From Spiroplasma endosymbiont of Nebria brevicollis (GTDB lineage: Bacteria; Bacillota_I; Bacilli_A; Mycoplasmatales; VBWQ01): a stretch of DNA of 64,000 nt. The DNA lies in the NCBI RefSeq assembly GCF_964030895.1, contig NZ_OZ034986.1, positions 1,054,001 through 1,118,000 on the forward strand, written 5' to 3'. Both the position numbers and the translations under genes were made by a program. This document shows positions 1 to 12,567 of the stretch, piece by piece (position 1 is the first letter of the stretch; each line of letters starts with the position of its first letter). A model generated the notes under the pieces. It ran no database searches. It saw only the letters and a list, made by a program, of their open reading frames with translations, and was not told the DNA's origin.

Positions 1-46
1 AATAACTAAATATAGATAATTTATATTTAATGATTTTTGTCTATTT

Positions 47-517
47 TTATTTGATTTCAGGGACATCTTGTTCAAATCATTTCTTAATTAATTCATTATC
101 AATAACAGATGAATTTGGAGTTTTTAATCATGGTTCTGTATCATGTGAAGCACTAACTAATCTCATTGTAGAAAATTGACTTAAATGATTTAATATTTTT
201 TGAAATATTTTTTTATTATATTTAGGAGTTTCAAATTCTTGAAATCTATAAATATCTATCCCATTAGAACCACAATCTTTTAAAAAATTATATAATGGTT
301 TTACTACTGGTCCATATGTTCAAGCATAAAAATTAATATTTATTATTTCTTTTTTAAGTTCTTTTCAATAATAACAATAAAGAAATAATAAGATTTTTTG
401 TAATCTTAAATTACTAATATTTTCTTGCATTTCTTTTGGTATATTCTTATTTTTTTGTTCTTTATCATAAAATTTTATGATTTCTTTACATAATCCTTTT
501 ACTTTATTAATTTCCAT
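47..517 (-). CDS. Panacea (DUF4065/SocA-like) domain protein
   Basis: A 156-aa protein. An N-terminal helix region is followed by a segment of the type LQKILLFLYCYYW and then AWTYGPVVKPLYN, the hallmark of the Panacea/DUF4065 fold, with a PWLKT near the C-terminus. Such proteins are often phage-associated and many act as antitoxins or proteolytic adaptors; no partner toxin is visible in the window. The start is the ATG about 10 nt after GGATGTG; an earlier in-frame start has no ribosome site. One Trp is encoded by TGA. It lies downstream of the phage structural operon in the same direction, with terminators between, so it is probably separately expressed prophage cargo. Confidence 0.7.
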
Positions 518-616
518 TTTAATCACATCCGAACGATAACTTAGCAAAAACTATTATTTTATATTCACATATTAACATATTTAAAAAATGAATAATAGAT
601 AATACAAAAATATAAT

Positions 617-646
617 AAAAAAAGTTACTATTTCTAGTAACTTTTT
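617..646. terminator. Perfect hairpin terminator with A/T tracts
   Basis: A 12-bp perfect stem (AAAAAGTTACTA paired with TAGTAACTTTTT) with a 4-nt loop. It can terminate in either direction and separates the Panacea gene from the phage operon. Confidence 0.7.
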
Positions 647-932
647 AATCTTAAATTTAATCTATCAAAACTGCTAAGAAAAAATAGATTACTTAAATTA
701 TACATTAATATTTAAGATTGTGTGGTTATAACTTTTTCTTGTAATTGTTTTCCTTTTTTAATAGTTATATTTTTATAGTCAATATGGTATCCCTCCAATT
801 TCTAAATCCATGCTTTAATAAATCTTCTTATAATTAATTTATTTAAACAAAAAAATTATTCATTTATAATTTCTTGTTTTTTTGTTTTTTAAAACACTTA
901 GTGTTTATTTTTTATTATAACAAAAAATAAAT
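647..932. other. Intergenic with two further hairpins and a small ORF remnant
   Basis: A second A/T-rich inverted repeat lies at 845-887 and a third at 904-931, directly after the stop of the 976-aa gene; the last is the probable operon terminator. Between about 711 and 800 a short minus-strand frame ends in GKQLQEKVITTQS but has no good start, so I take it as a remnant. Confidence 0.45.
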
Positions 933-3863
933 TTATCTGGGATTTAATACTATTTTAGTAATATTAGCTTTAATACTATTTATATATCTCATACCATATG
1001 TAGTATAAATTATACCTTCTATTTTGCCAATTGTAACCTCTAAATAAAAAGTTCATTCTAATTTTTTATCTTTAATTAATAAACCAATGAAATTATTATT
1101 CACTAAATCAGCATTAATTCTGGCAAAACCATAATCATTATCCTGTTTTAATTTAAAATCATAATTATTCAAAATATAATAATTATTTGTTTTTCAACAA
1201 GCTTTTGCATAACCCATATGCCCATTAAGGGCAGGAGTATTTATAGGAAATCATTCTTTAAAAGAAGTAGGTAAAACATAATCTTTAAATATTAAATCTT
1301 TTAAATCAATAGTCATACTTGTATTTTCTGTTTTTGCTGGATTAAAACTTTCTGTTGTAGAAAAATTAGTTGTTACATCAAATCCTTGAAAATGAAGGGT
1401 TTTATTTTGTATTTCTTCTTTTGTCTCAATATCATAATCATAATATATAGTTATATTTTTATAATATCTTTGTAAATCATTAAAAGTATTAATTAATAAT
1501 GTTGGGTCTAATAAAGATTTTAAATTAATTTCATAATTAACCAATTTATTTGGATTAGCATTTAATCACTCATTAGTATTATCTTTTACTGGTATAACTG
1601 TTGTATCTGTTAATGGTATATTATTTGTTACTATATCTATTTTTAACTCTGGAATAATAACTATTTGTTTTGCTATATTTTGTGGACTTGGTGGTAAGAT
1701 ATTTGCTGGATAACTAAATGTAGTTTCTTCAGTTTCTTTATATTCATCATGATTTAATTTATATAAAGTAGTTCAATTAAAAGCATTACTAGTTAATGCT
1801 CCTTTATTTTTATATCTAAATTGTGCTATTGAAAGTTCATTATAATCACCTTGATAAGTAAATGGATTATCACTATAAAATGTATGTCTTTCTTCACCTT
1901 GATGTAATGATTGAGTTACAATTGTATCAATAATGTATGCATAATTAGAACCATCACTAACACCATTACTTGTTGGATTTCATTGCATTTCTGTGTCTAA
2001 GTTAGTTAATGGACTTGCTATATCTAAAAATTCAGTATCTTCTGCTAAAATATAAACTTTATTATTTTTCTTTTGTGATAAATCAACTGTACTTATTTGT
2101 TCTTTTGTTTTTAATTTATGACCAGTTTTAGGGTCTCATGGATATACTGATATTCTATCAGTTAATTTCATAGTCATAGCAGTTGTAGAAACATTAGCAC
2201 CTAATAATTTACCAATAGCAAAAGCATTTTCATTAGCAAAAGCATTTTCATTAGCAAAAGCATTTAATGGAATTAAACCACCATTACCAATAATATTTTC
2301 TAAATTATTTGTAAAAAATGCTGACATGAAACCATTAAAATATAACATTTTTTTATATTGTTGATTATTTTGATTAATAATAAAACCAATTGGAATACCT
2401 AAACTTAAAACATTTAATAATTTACCAATTAATGGTATATCACTTAAAGCAAAAGGTAATCATTGTACACTATCATAAGGCATTTGTATTAAACTACTAA
2501 ATACTACTGAATTAAAATTTAATATAGCACTCATATATTTTTGACTTATTTTTGAATAATCTACAGTTGGTGAACCAATAATTAAATTAGTATCTGGGTC
2601 TTTATATTTAAAATTACTAGACATATCTACATTATAATTACCAGAGATATTATTAATATTTCATTCACTATCTCAAAAGAATTTAGCTTCTCCAATTGCT
2701 GTACCATTACTATTAGTTGCTTTTGTTTTATCAAATGCTAACATACCTTTAAAATCTTTTGTAACAAATAAATTTGCTTGTAAATTTAAACTAGTTGATA
2801 ATCATTCTTTTCAATTTTTAAAATTAAGATATCCAGTAGGTTTTGCATCCATTAAATTATAAAATGTAGTTTCTGGATGACTATTAGTAGTTATTTTATC
2901 ATTAATACCTGCTAATAAACCACCATTATTTTTAACTGATGTACTTGAACGGTCATTATTACCAGCAATAAATAATCTTCTTGAAGCAAATACTTTTTGT
3001 TCAAATATTTCATTATTATTAATTTGATTAGGTGCTTGACCTTGTATTATAGGTCTACCATAATAATAACAACTAGATAATAATTCTAAACCATAAGATT
3101 GTCTATGACTATATCTAACTCCAATATCACGCATTAAAGTACGATTTAACGTTACTAAACTATTTTGAATAGTAGGGAAAGCATAACCACTACCTGGACT
3201 TGCATATTGTACATAATCAAGCGTATTTTGACCACTTGCTACTGCTCTATCATTAACTGAACTAAAAGTTAATACTTGCATACTAAATTCACCATTATAA
3301 GGACTATAATAATTAGTTACATTTGAAATATATAATAATTGTCTATCTTGATTTTTACCAGTATTACCACCAATATTTTCATTTTTATCATTAAATACAC
3401 AAAAAAATTGTAAATAATCATCTACTGTAATTTGTTCTTCAAACATAACTAATATATATTGTCTTGTTGTAGAAATTGTTTTAAATAATTGATTATTAGG
3501 TAAACCACCAAAATCTACACCACTTGTATCATCAATTAAATAAGCATTTCAATAATCACCAATTTTATATTGTTTAGTATAATATTGGTCTTGTCCAGTA
3601 GTTTTATGAGTAGTTGGGTCTGTTATACCTTTATTTTTTTGATAGATTTTAGTACTATTTTTTCAAATACATACAACTGGAGTATTACCAGAAAGTATTA
3701 ATTCATATTGACCAAAATCACTAATTTTACTATTAATAGGTTTATAACCAGTTTCAGTTAAAGGTATTGCTCCATTATTAATTATAAATGGAAATATTTT
3801 TCAATGACTTAAACGTTTAATTATTGCTTGTTGTCTCTTTAGATTTAGATGTGCGTGTTTCAT
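933..3863 (-). CDS. Large putative tail protein, last gene of phage operon
   Basis: A 976-aa protein that needs several TGA-Trp codons. Its ATG lies inside the end of the portal gene (47-nt overlap), which implies translational coupling. The N-terminal half is polar and aromatic. The middle holds a long hydrophobic, Gly/Ile-rich stretch (around residues 460-580) and a short NENAFA tandem repeat; the C-terminal third is again polar. A large tail protein with a hydrophobic central section recalls the membrane-active loop of phi29-type tail knobs, but I see no diagnostic motif, so the tail assignment rests mainly on position after terminase and portal. A tail fibre or a tube-plus-knob fusion is an alternative. 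Confidence 0.5.
2218..2266 (-). repeat. 18-bp in-frame tandem repeat (NENAFA)
   Basis: Two full and one partial 18-bp unit inside the 976-aa gene, giving NENAFA repeats next to the hydrophobic section. Copy number could vary between isolates. Confidence 0.85.
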
Positions 3864-5172
3864 TAATTGAATTCGTTGATGATTGCTCATTTTCACTATC
3901 TCCTAATTCTTTATTTAATTTTTTATTTTCTGTAATAATATTTTCAAATTTATTTTCTGCCATAAGTTGGTCAATATTATCATATTCACCAATTGCTTCA
4001 CTTACTGTCATAGTACCATTATTTAATCTTGAATTAATAATTTGGTCTTGTACTATTTGGTCAGTCATTGCTATAGGTATAAATTTAAATGAATAAGGTC
4101 TTTCACCAATACCATTTCATAAATTTTCACTAATAAGAAGTAAATCAAATATACGATAAAAATAAGCACTATAAAATGCTATTTTAATTTCTGTTGTTTC
4201 CATATCAAATTTATTATTAAACATACTTTGTGTTTTATTAGTATAAACATCATTACCATGTTCATCATAATCATAACCAGAACCATTAAATATTGCTTTA
4301 GCAGTACCATTATAATCTAATCAATATTCACTAAATTTTGGGTCACCTTGTATAATTTGCATACTACCATTCCCATTTTTATCATATCCAGCACTACCAA
4401 CATTAACTATCATATCTTTTTTAGGATTTTCAATAATATTACCATTTTCTTGCATTTCTTTAACTGTTTCATTATCTAATACAGCAAATAAAGTAGTAAC
4501 ATTAAATTCTCTTTCTAATCTTTTTTTCTTAATAACTTGATTTAAATCTCATATTAAATCTCATACTGCTGTACAATCTGGATATGCATTTAAAGTAGTT
4601 GTATTACCATATAAATTAATAATTGGTAAATTAGTTATTTCAAAAATAGGAATATAATTAAATGAATTTTTAATTTCATAAGTTTTTAATGGTGTTATAT
4701 TTGGTTTTAATTTAGTTCTTGTAGAACCTAAAATAATATCTTTATTATTATCTTTATATGTTTCATATTTAACTTTTCCATTTTGTATTATTACTCAAGT
4801 TAAAGTAGCACTATCAGCTTGTTCATTAATAAAATAAAATTCTGCTGATTGTTCTTGTTCATTATATTTAGCAACTCTACCACAAAAACTATTAGGTAAT
4901 ATTTTAAGGGATTTACTATTATCTTCATTAATTATAATCATAATAAATACTTTACCCATTAGTGAATTTTGTAAACCAAATTTATAAAATTTTTCTAATC
5001 ATTTATCTTTTAAATTCATTTCATTAAGATAATCTAATATTTCTTTTTTACTTGAATTAAATAAAAATCCTTTACCTAATCATAATTTAGTTGATTTTTG
5101 AGCAATAATCATTGGTATATCAATATATCAATCTTTTTTATCACAACTTAAATATTCCATTGTATTTATCAT
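3817..5172 (-). CDS. Phage portal protein
   Basis: A 451-aa protein starting 2 nt before the end of the terminase frame (start and stop overlap at TAATATG). It contains a segment of the form SFNYIPIFEITNLP followed by a helical region with WDLIWDLNQVIKKK, the usual pattern of SPP1-Gp6-like portals, and a charged, coiled C-terminus rich in Glu, Asn and Ser. Position directly after the large terminase supports the call. The portal would form the dodecameric ring at one capsid vertex through which the terminase pumps DNA. The final 47 nt also encode the start of the next gene in another frame. Confidence 0.7.
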
Positions 5173-5173
5173 A

Positions 5174-6643
5174 TTAATCACCACCAAAATTATTTTTATT
5201 AATTAATAATTTATTATTAATACCATTAATTAATCATTTCATTTCATGCATTAATGCATACATATCACTATCTCAAGTATCATCATGTAAATCTAACATT
5301 TTCGGACTATTATTAGTATCTAATTTCTTTTTATCTAATCATTGCATTAAACTATATTGTCTTTTAGTTTCTGGACATCTTTCTCAATTAAAACTAATAA
5401 TATTTTTAAGCATACAAATTGTTGTAAAATCAATTCTATCATTTAAATATAAAATTGATTTATCTACTGCTATAAATTTTAATCATGTTATATTACGTTT
5501 TTTAACTCAACTTTTTAAAACATCAATAAATACTAACCCACCATTACCATAATCAACATAACAAGTAAAACCAAATAACATTGCTATATAACGTTTACTT
5601 TCATTAATATAATAATTAATAATATCATTTGCTAAAGTATCAGTATCTTTATATTGCATAGTAACATTACTATGATAAAATTCACTTTCTTTATGTGCTC
5701 TTCTACCATTATCATTTTCACCAATAAATCATAATGAAGCAGATGTAGGATGACCACTTGGACTTGTTGCCATACCTATATCTAAACCACCAGTTAATCT
5801 TTGTACTTGAAAATCTAATTTAGTATTAACTTTATCTAAATATCTAGCAAAAATAGCACCTTGTAAAATACTTGGTACACCATAATATCAACTTTGTGCT
5901 TTAATTGGATCTAATACTTTTAATTCTTCTAAATCATTAATCATATCTAATGTAAGATTATGAGCATTTACTTTTCAATTACTATAATGAAATAATTTAA
6001 AAATATTATTATCAAATATTGATTTAATTTGTTCATTTTTTTCTTTCATTATTTCTAAATTAAAAGGTACAATTTTATTCATATATTCAATATAATATTG
6101 ATAAATATTATCTGGATTACAACTTTTTATTTTTATTCTTTTTTTAGCATTACCTAATGCAAATGTTATTGCTTGAAATTCTTGTTGACTAAATTCATTT
6201 GCTTCTTCACATCATTCAATTGCTAAATCAAAACCTTTTATTTCACTACGAGAAAGACCTTTTAAAGGTATTCTATCATTTGAATTACTATATACACCCA
6301 TTACCCTAATAAATGATTTAAAACCTTTAAAACGAAAGTCTGCTTGCTTATTAGGGTATTTTAAAGTAAAGTCTTTATAATCATTCAATCCAATTATTAT
6401 TAAAGCATTATATATTTCTTTTACTAAATCATTAATATCTTTATTTAATTTTCTAAATGCATAAATAGCAATTGATTTTTGTACTTTAATTGATATAACT
6501 ATTAATATTGCTAATTCTTCTGCTATACTATATGTTTTACTAGAATATCTACTACCACTAAGATTATATTCACTATGAGTAAAATCACTTTTATTTAATA
6601 ATCAATAACTAATTTCATTTAAATAAGTAAATTCTTTATTCAT
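5174..6643 (-). CDS. terL: Terminase large subunit (PBSX-like)
   Basis: A 489-aa packaging motor. A Walker A-type loop GSRYSSKTYS lies near residue 29, a Walker B/coupling segment AIEWCEEANEF near residue 135, and a C-terminal RNase H-like nuclease region opens with GGLDIGMATSPSGHPTSA. Length fits the family (about 420-550 aa). It overlaps the portal start by a few bases and follows the fibre-like gene by 4 nt, so the three are cotranscribed. The gene lies late in the operon, after capsid and scaffold, which is the reverse of the usual terminase-portal-capsid order. Confidence 0.85.
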
Positions 6644-6647
6644 AATA

Positions 6648-8303
6648 TTATTCCTGTAATTCTTCTAGTAAATATAAACCAGATGAATTATATAAATCAA
6701 TTATAGTAACACAAACAATTTTTCTTTCTCGTGTACCAACTGGAATACTATTTAAATAAATTGCACCAGTAATTCCATAATTTCCTTTAACACTTCCAAA
6801 AAGATGACATATTTTTGGAGTAAGTGGTACTTGGTCTGGTAATAATTGTGGTGTAAATATAATTTCTAATTTTGGAGCATAACTATAATAAGGTTCAAGA
6901 TTACTTACATTATTATAAGTTAATTTATATTTTTTATTAGGTTTTAATTCATATTCTATTTGTGTGTTATTTTTTATTAATTTTCCTACTTTTTTTCATT
7001 TTGGAATTCTCGGAGTAGGATTTGGATTATTTTTAAATTCAATATCTCAATAATTTTCTTCTATTTCATTAGTTTCTAAACTACTTAATTTAAGTTTTAA
7101 AGGTTTAGTTCTTTTATTTAATTCATTAATAGCACCAGTAATAGTTTTATCAGTAGTTTGTAAATTATCATCTTTAATATTTTGTTTTAAAACTATAATA
7201 TTCATATTATTAGTTACTTCAGTATGAAGTTGACTAATTTTTAATTCTACTGATTTTATATCATTATTATGATTTTCAATACTTTCTTTTTTATCTAATA
7301 AATTATTAGTTTCTTCTTTTTTATAATAATCAGTTAAATCTGGCGGTTCACTACCACCAGTAGCACTAATAATATTATCTTTAATAGTTATATTAGTACC
7401 TGCAATTAATTTATCTTGTTTTAATAATAATTTATCATCTGCATATTTTTTTGGAATTAAAGTTCCATTTAAATAACTTGAGTAATCTTCTGTAAACGGA
7501 TTAAAATTTTTATAAGCAACTCATTTATATATAAAATTAGGTACTAAAGTATGTTTTAAAATTTCAATAGCATTTTTTTTATCATCAAGGTCATCAAAAT
7601 AAATTACTTTATCACTAACATCACTATTAACTATATGAGTTTCTTTATCATATTTAATATTAATAGTTTTTTTTGGACTTTTAAATTCAGGTACTGTAGT
7701 ACTTGTATTAATACCTCTAGTATCAATATTAACAACTGGTCTTAACATATTTTGTGTATTAGTAATAGTAATTTTAGTTCTAATATCTAATGATTTTATA
7801 TTAGTATATGGTATATATGCATTTAATGGACTATCTTCTCCACAATTTGAAATAAATTTATTAAAATAATTATTTTTTTGTGGTTCTATTCCTTTTAAAT
7901 TAAAACCTTTAATATTTGGATATTCTTTAATTTTTCTTAAATAATTAAATACTTCGGGTGGGATAAAATAAGGGTCATCTGGATTAGTTTCACTATAAGT
8001 TAATCCACCTTGACTAATTGAACCTTGACCACGTAAATAATCTACATCTTTAGTTAATAAAAATCTAACATAATTAGCAGTTGCTGTTTGAACATTATTT
8101 GTAAAATCTGTTGGTGTTATTTCTGGTCATTTTTTACTAATAGTAAAACCACTTAAATAATCAATATTACTACTAGCTACAGATATTGCAAATCAAATTT
8201 CATTATCTGGAGTAGTTACTTTATCAAAAAATAATTCATTAAAATATTTTGATAATTTAAATTCTTCAACTGTAATAAATAATATTGGGTCTTTAATTGC
8301 CAT
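6648..8303 (-). CDS. Fibre-like structural protein
   Basis: A 551-aa protein with a strong AAGGAG ribosome site. The N-terminal half (about 1-270) is a polar globular region I do not recognise. Near residue 300 comes DLTDYYKKEETNNLLDKK, the typical repeat-like motif before coiled coils in Gram-positive phage tail fibres, then a predicted coiled coil and a beta-rich C-terminus ending in LYNSSGLYLLEELQE. It could be a receptor-binding or head fibre; the N-terminus may attach to the virion. In Spiroplasma, which lacks a wall, the receptor would be a membrane protein or lipid. Confidence 0.5.
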
Positions 8304-8344
8304 AATTTACTCCTTAATGTAAAAATAAAGGGTATTTAAACCCT

Positions 8345-8686
8345 TTAAATTTTAATTTTAGTTACTTTTTTCTTATCTTTATTTGTTAATTCTTGACGTT
8401 TTGCTTTTTGAGCAATAATAAAATCTTCAAAATCTTTTTCATCAACATCAAAAGCATCTAATTTTTGTGCAATAGGAGTTTCTGTTAATTGTAATCTATC
8501 ATTTAATTGTTTAATATTTAAAATAATATATTCAATTAATTTATTAAATTTAAGTTCTTTAGCAACTATATCTTGTTTATTTTTTTTAATTTTTTTTGAA
8601 ATAATAGATAATACAAAAGTAATAATAACACCACTAGTAACTGCTCCTCCTATAATTCCACTTAATAAATATACTGTTAAATTCAT
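8345..8686 (-). CDS. Small membrane protein with coiled coil
   Basis: A 113-aa protein: one strong N-terminal membrane segment (GGAVTSGVIITFVLSIISKK) followed by a basic stretch and a charged helix ending in KKKVTKIKI. Topology resembles small phage membrane proteins such as spanin- or holin-type accessory factors, but no family signature is visible. It sits 6 nt before the preceding 171-aa gene and is in the same operon. Confidence 0.5.
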   Translation of the reverse strand: MNLTVYLLSGIIGGAVTSGVIITFVLSIISKKIKKNKQDIVAKELKFNKLIEYIILNIKQLNDRLQLTETPIAQKLDAFDVDEKDFEDFIIAQKAKRQELTNKDKKKVTKIKI

Positions 8687-8692
8687 TTTTTA

Positions 8693-9208
8693 TTACACCT
8701 TTTCTATTTGAATTTTATTTGAATGATTTTTACATAAAATACATTCTTTTTTATGTTTTTTAATTTGTTGATATTGATAAATTAAATAAGGACTTGTAAT
8801 AATAATTGGAATTATTATTAATCCAAATTTAAGTAATTTTCCATAATTACCTAATTTAGTTGCTAGATTTAATCCTATATGACTAAACATTGGAAATAAA
8901 GTTAAAACCAAATGGTCAGGTCAAGTAAAATTATATTGAGTTGTATAACTTCCAATTCCCATTTCTATTGGTATTTTAGGTAGTAATCATGGTGTTATTG
9001 TAAAAAATAATGTTATTAATATACCAATAATATGACTAGTTATTTTTAAAATATTAGATATTAATATTTTGATTTTATCTATATGAGTACTATTTTTATT
9101 AAATCAAATTTTATTTAATTTTTTATATTCTTTATTATCTTTTGATATTGGATTAATAGTATTTCATATACCAATTGGTTTAATAGGTTTTGTTAAATCT
9201 ATATCCAT
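8693..9208 (-). CDS. Membrane protein with C-terminal CxxC motif
   Basis: A 171-aa protein with about three to four hydrophobic segments and a basic tail HKKECILCKNHS. The GTAGGTG ribosome site lies in the end of the 305-aa gene. A 77-aa plectrovirus protein (both copies, to the right) also has a membrane segment followed by HKK and a CxxC tail, and sits at an equivalent place after the large membrane protein; homology is possible but weak by eye. A role in assembly or egress at the membrane is inference. Confidence 0.45.
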
Positions 9209-9216
9209 ATAATCAC

Positions 9217-10134
9217 CTACTTTCATGTTTTATATTTACTTTTATTTTTATAAATAGAAATACCTATATTTTTAGTAGTACTACTTGTTTTATGAAAATT
9301 TAAATATTCTTTTCTTTCTACTCTTCATGCTCTACTACCTAATTCAGTTTTTGGTAAAGTTTTAAATTCTTTAAGTTTAAAAAATCCACGTTCTAATCTA
9401 TTAATAAATGCAGTTGTTTTTAATACATTAATATTAGTTGATTTAAGCACATTATAGCGTTGTTTACCTTTACTAATACCTTTCTCTTCTTTAAGTTGTT
9501 TCTTAACATATTTACGTATTTGTGAAGGTAAAAAACCCCTTAAAAAATATCTTCAAAATATTGTTCCAGCACCACTACCATTTTTACCTTTTTGAACTTT
9601 CATTAATTCTCAAGTGTCTTCATTTACATTAGGATAAGTATATGGACCATATCAACGTTTATTTTTATATGTATCAGATTGTATTAAAACTTGTAATAAT
9701 CCTAATTTAAGTGATTTATTAGATTTATAAAATAAACCTTTTTTTAATCATGAACTAGATAATATTACTCAACCTTTATCATCTTTATTATCAGTTTCTT
9801 TTACATATTTATTATTTAAATCTTTAGTATCTTTAGTTTTATTATCTTTAAATAAATTATTAACTTTTTTAATTGGATTAACAAATAATTTATCTAATTC
9901 AGTTTTTAAAATAGTTAATTCATTAGGTTTTAAAATAGATAATAATTTTTTAGCAATATTAGGATTAAAAACTGAATAAGGTTGATTTAATTCTTCAATA
10001 GAAACATTTTCACTATCTAACACTGATTTTAATCCATTATCTTTACTATAATTTTTTAATAAACTAACAATTAATACTCGAATATCATCACTAGCTAATG
10101 CAGAATATATTAATCTAATAATTAAAGGTAACAT
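9217..10134 (-). CDS. Phage protein of unknown function, basic C-terminus
   Basis: A 305-aa protein. The N-terminal part begins with a hydrophobic helix (MLPLIIRLIYSALA) and has a Lys/Asp-rich linker near residue 110; the C-terminal two thirds are basic and aromatic, with WYGPYTYPNVNEDTWELMK and many Lys. Its ATG overlaps the stop of the upstream 280-aa gene. Composition suggests DNA or membrane contact. I do not recognise the family; a minor head or completion protein is possible. Confidence 0.5.
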
Positions 10135-10976
10135 TATAAAGTAAATAAACTATTACTACGTTGAATATTAGGGTCATAATCATTAATAGTATCTCTTGTT
10201 TCATAGTTATCTCAATCAAAATTATTATCATCTGATATTATTGGTTGAGTTTCATTATCAATAAATGAAGTTTCTTGCATTTCTCTATCATGATTTGTTT
10301 TCATTGGTAATAAATTATGTATAATTTCACTAGCACCCGCTATTATTGTAGGAATAGCATAAGCATTATTAAAATCATTATTAATACCCATTGCTACACC
10401 ACTACTAATTAAACACCCACCAGTACCCATATTTGCTATTTTTCTTATTGGTTCAAATCTATTAGGTATTAATTCAGTAATTCCACTAATAAGATTTGAA
10501 ATACCATAAGCATTTAATGAAATATAAGTATCTCAATCCATTAAATTATTAGAATTATTATTAAATAAATTATCTGGAAATGGATTAACAGTTGTTGATG
10601 TTGTACTTGTAGTAGTTATAGGAGATATAGTACTTGTTATTGGATTAATTGTTGTACTAGGTTCTATTGGTGTAATAACAGTATTTAAAAACTTACTATA
10701 ATTTGCTAAACTAATTGTTCCTAAACCTAATAATATTTTTTTACTACTATTAATAAATTTAGTTTTAGAAGAAGGTCTTTGATTTAAATTTCATATATCT
10801 AAACCTAATTTTTTACCAAATAATAAAGAATTAATTGAGCCTAATATTGGATTACCTATTAATTGTCCATAATAAGCACTGGTTCCAATCATTGCTAAAA
10901 TTGGACTTATACCTGTTCTTATTAATTTTATTAAAGTATAGTTACTCAATGGTATAGTTTCAGCATGTTGTGGCAT
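10134..10976 (-). CDS. Membrane protein shared with plectroviruses
   Basis: A 280-aa protein with hydrophobic segments near residues 15-55 and 185-225 and a Pro/Thr/Ser-rich linker between. It is clearly homologous to the roughly 283-codon gene in both plectrovirus copies: NPILGSINSLLF, GIDIWN-type segment, WDTYISLN, LIPNRFE, MGTGGCLISSGVAMGINN and YAIPTIIAGASEI are shared. Here the frame is intact, whereas both plectrovirus copies are broken. It overlaps the 90-aa gene at its start by 17 nt. Function unknown; being present in a tailed and a filamentous phage argues for a host-facing role such as membrane modification, adsorption or exclusion. Confidence 0.7.
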
Positions 10977-11232
10977 GTTTATTTTCTCCTTTTAATAATT
11001 TAGTAGATTTTTTAATTTGAATTAATACTTTACCTTTTAAATTAACATTATCTCCAACACATACAGCAAAATTATCATGTACATTACTTACTCTTATATA
11101 ATTTGGATTTAATGTTGGAAATTCATAAAGTAATATTGCTAATATATCTTGTGAACTATTTAAATCTTCTGGTTTTGGGGAATTTATAATAATATGTGAT
11201 TTATCATTAAAATATTTATATATAAATTCCAT
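10960..11232 (-). CDS. Small phage protein, possibly head-associated
   Basis: A 90-aa soluble protein lying 4 nt after the capsid gene and overlapping the next gene by 17 nt. It has a segment DNFAVCVGDNVNLKGKVLIQ that could be a small beta barrel. No recognised family. Position suggests a capsid decoration or head-completion role, but this is inference. Confidence 0.45.
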   Translation of the reverse strand: MEFIYKYFNDKSHIIINSPKPEDLNSSQDILAILLYEFPTLNPNYIRVSNVHDNFAVCVGDNVNLKGKVLIQIKKSTKLLKGENKHATTC

Positions 11233-11235
11233 AAT

Positions 11236-12555
11236 TTAAGCCTTAGTAAATGTTAATTTAACTGTTCCATAATATTCTTTATTATCACCAGTCATAGTTG
11301 CACTTGTATTAGTAATATTAGTATATGTTGCTTTTTTAGGTTCAAATCCAACATTACCTATTTTTACTATTGCTATATCTAATTCATCACTAGTAGGATT
11401 ATCACTAGCAATAGTAATTTTTCCTAAATCTTTATAATAAATTATATTTTGTAAATCTAAAATATTCATATTATCATAATCTGTTGATTGATAAGTAGCA
11501 TTAACATTAGTTGGGTCTGTTTTATAATTTTTTGCTCTTGCTGTTTTAATTTCATCAATTGTTGGCATTTTTTCTTGAATAATATACATTAAATCTGGTC
11601 TAATTGCACTTGGTAATGCATATAATGCTTTCCCAATAATACGAATATTATCTGTTGCATTATCTAATTTATTTCTTACTTTTGTAAATGAAATAGGCAT
11701 ACCTCACATATATCTGTTATAAACTACACCAAATAAATTTAATAAATTATAATCTTTTTCTAAATGCATACCAGAAACTGTATCATGAATAAAATCTTGT
11801 TCTAAATAAAAACTTTCATAAAATTCCATACCCATAATTTGATTTGTATATCTTTTACCAGTTGCTAAAGTATTTGCAGCAATTTGACCATAATTTAATA
11901 ATGTAAATGCTTTTGCCAAATTAAAACTACTATCAATACCACAAGCACCAGTTAAATCTGCTTTATTAATACCAACCGTAATATCATCTACTTTTTTAAT
12001 TAATTTATTATTTCTTTCTCCAATTATATAATAAGCATTTAATGCTTGTTCTTTAGTCATATTATTTAAATTTAAAGGTAATACTAATGATTTAGCAATT
12101 GCATAATCTTTGGTACCTTGTAAAAATATTAATTCAAAATTTTCTCTTAAATTTCTCATAAATGAACTTGTTCAATTTGAAACAATTTGAGTTGCTACAT
12201 TTGCTGGTGAAGTCATAAATCTTTCAATATCAAATTCTGGAATATTAAAATCAATTGTTAATTCTTTATCAATAATTAATGTTGTTGTTTTAACTGTTCC
12301 TTTTTGTCTTTTAGTACCAGTAAATTCATCTCATGTTGAACCTCATAATACACGAACTGTTGCTCTATATATTGCCATTGCGACACCACTAATATTTGCT
12401 ATTTGGTCAGCAGTAACAGTATTTCTCATAAATAAAGTACTTATTTCAGCAGTTAATTCACCACGAACTTGTGCTTCAAGTACACTTAAAACAGCATTTT
12501 CAGTAGGTGTATTACCACCAATAATAAATGCTTTAGGTATTTGTGGAATTGCCAT
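11236..12555 (-). CDS. Major capsid protein
   Basis: A 439-aa protein read through two TGA-Trp codons, following a scaffold-like gene by 12 nt, with ribosome site AAAGAGG. It has helical N-terminal and mixed central regions (NMTKEQALNAYYIIGERNN, GMEFYESFYLEQDF) and a beta-rich C-terminus. Size and the scaffold-capsid order support the call; I do not see an unmistakable family motif. It would build the icosahedral shell. Confidence 0.65.
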
Positions 12556-12567
12556 TTTATCCTCTTT

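Noticed and set aside
2218..2266. CRISPR-like short repeats
   Set aside because: Units are adjacent without spacers and in frame in a coding gene.
3824..4096. 90-codon plus-strand open frame opposite the portal gene
   Set aside because: Antisense to a well-supported gene, no ribosome site; a shadow frame.
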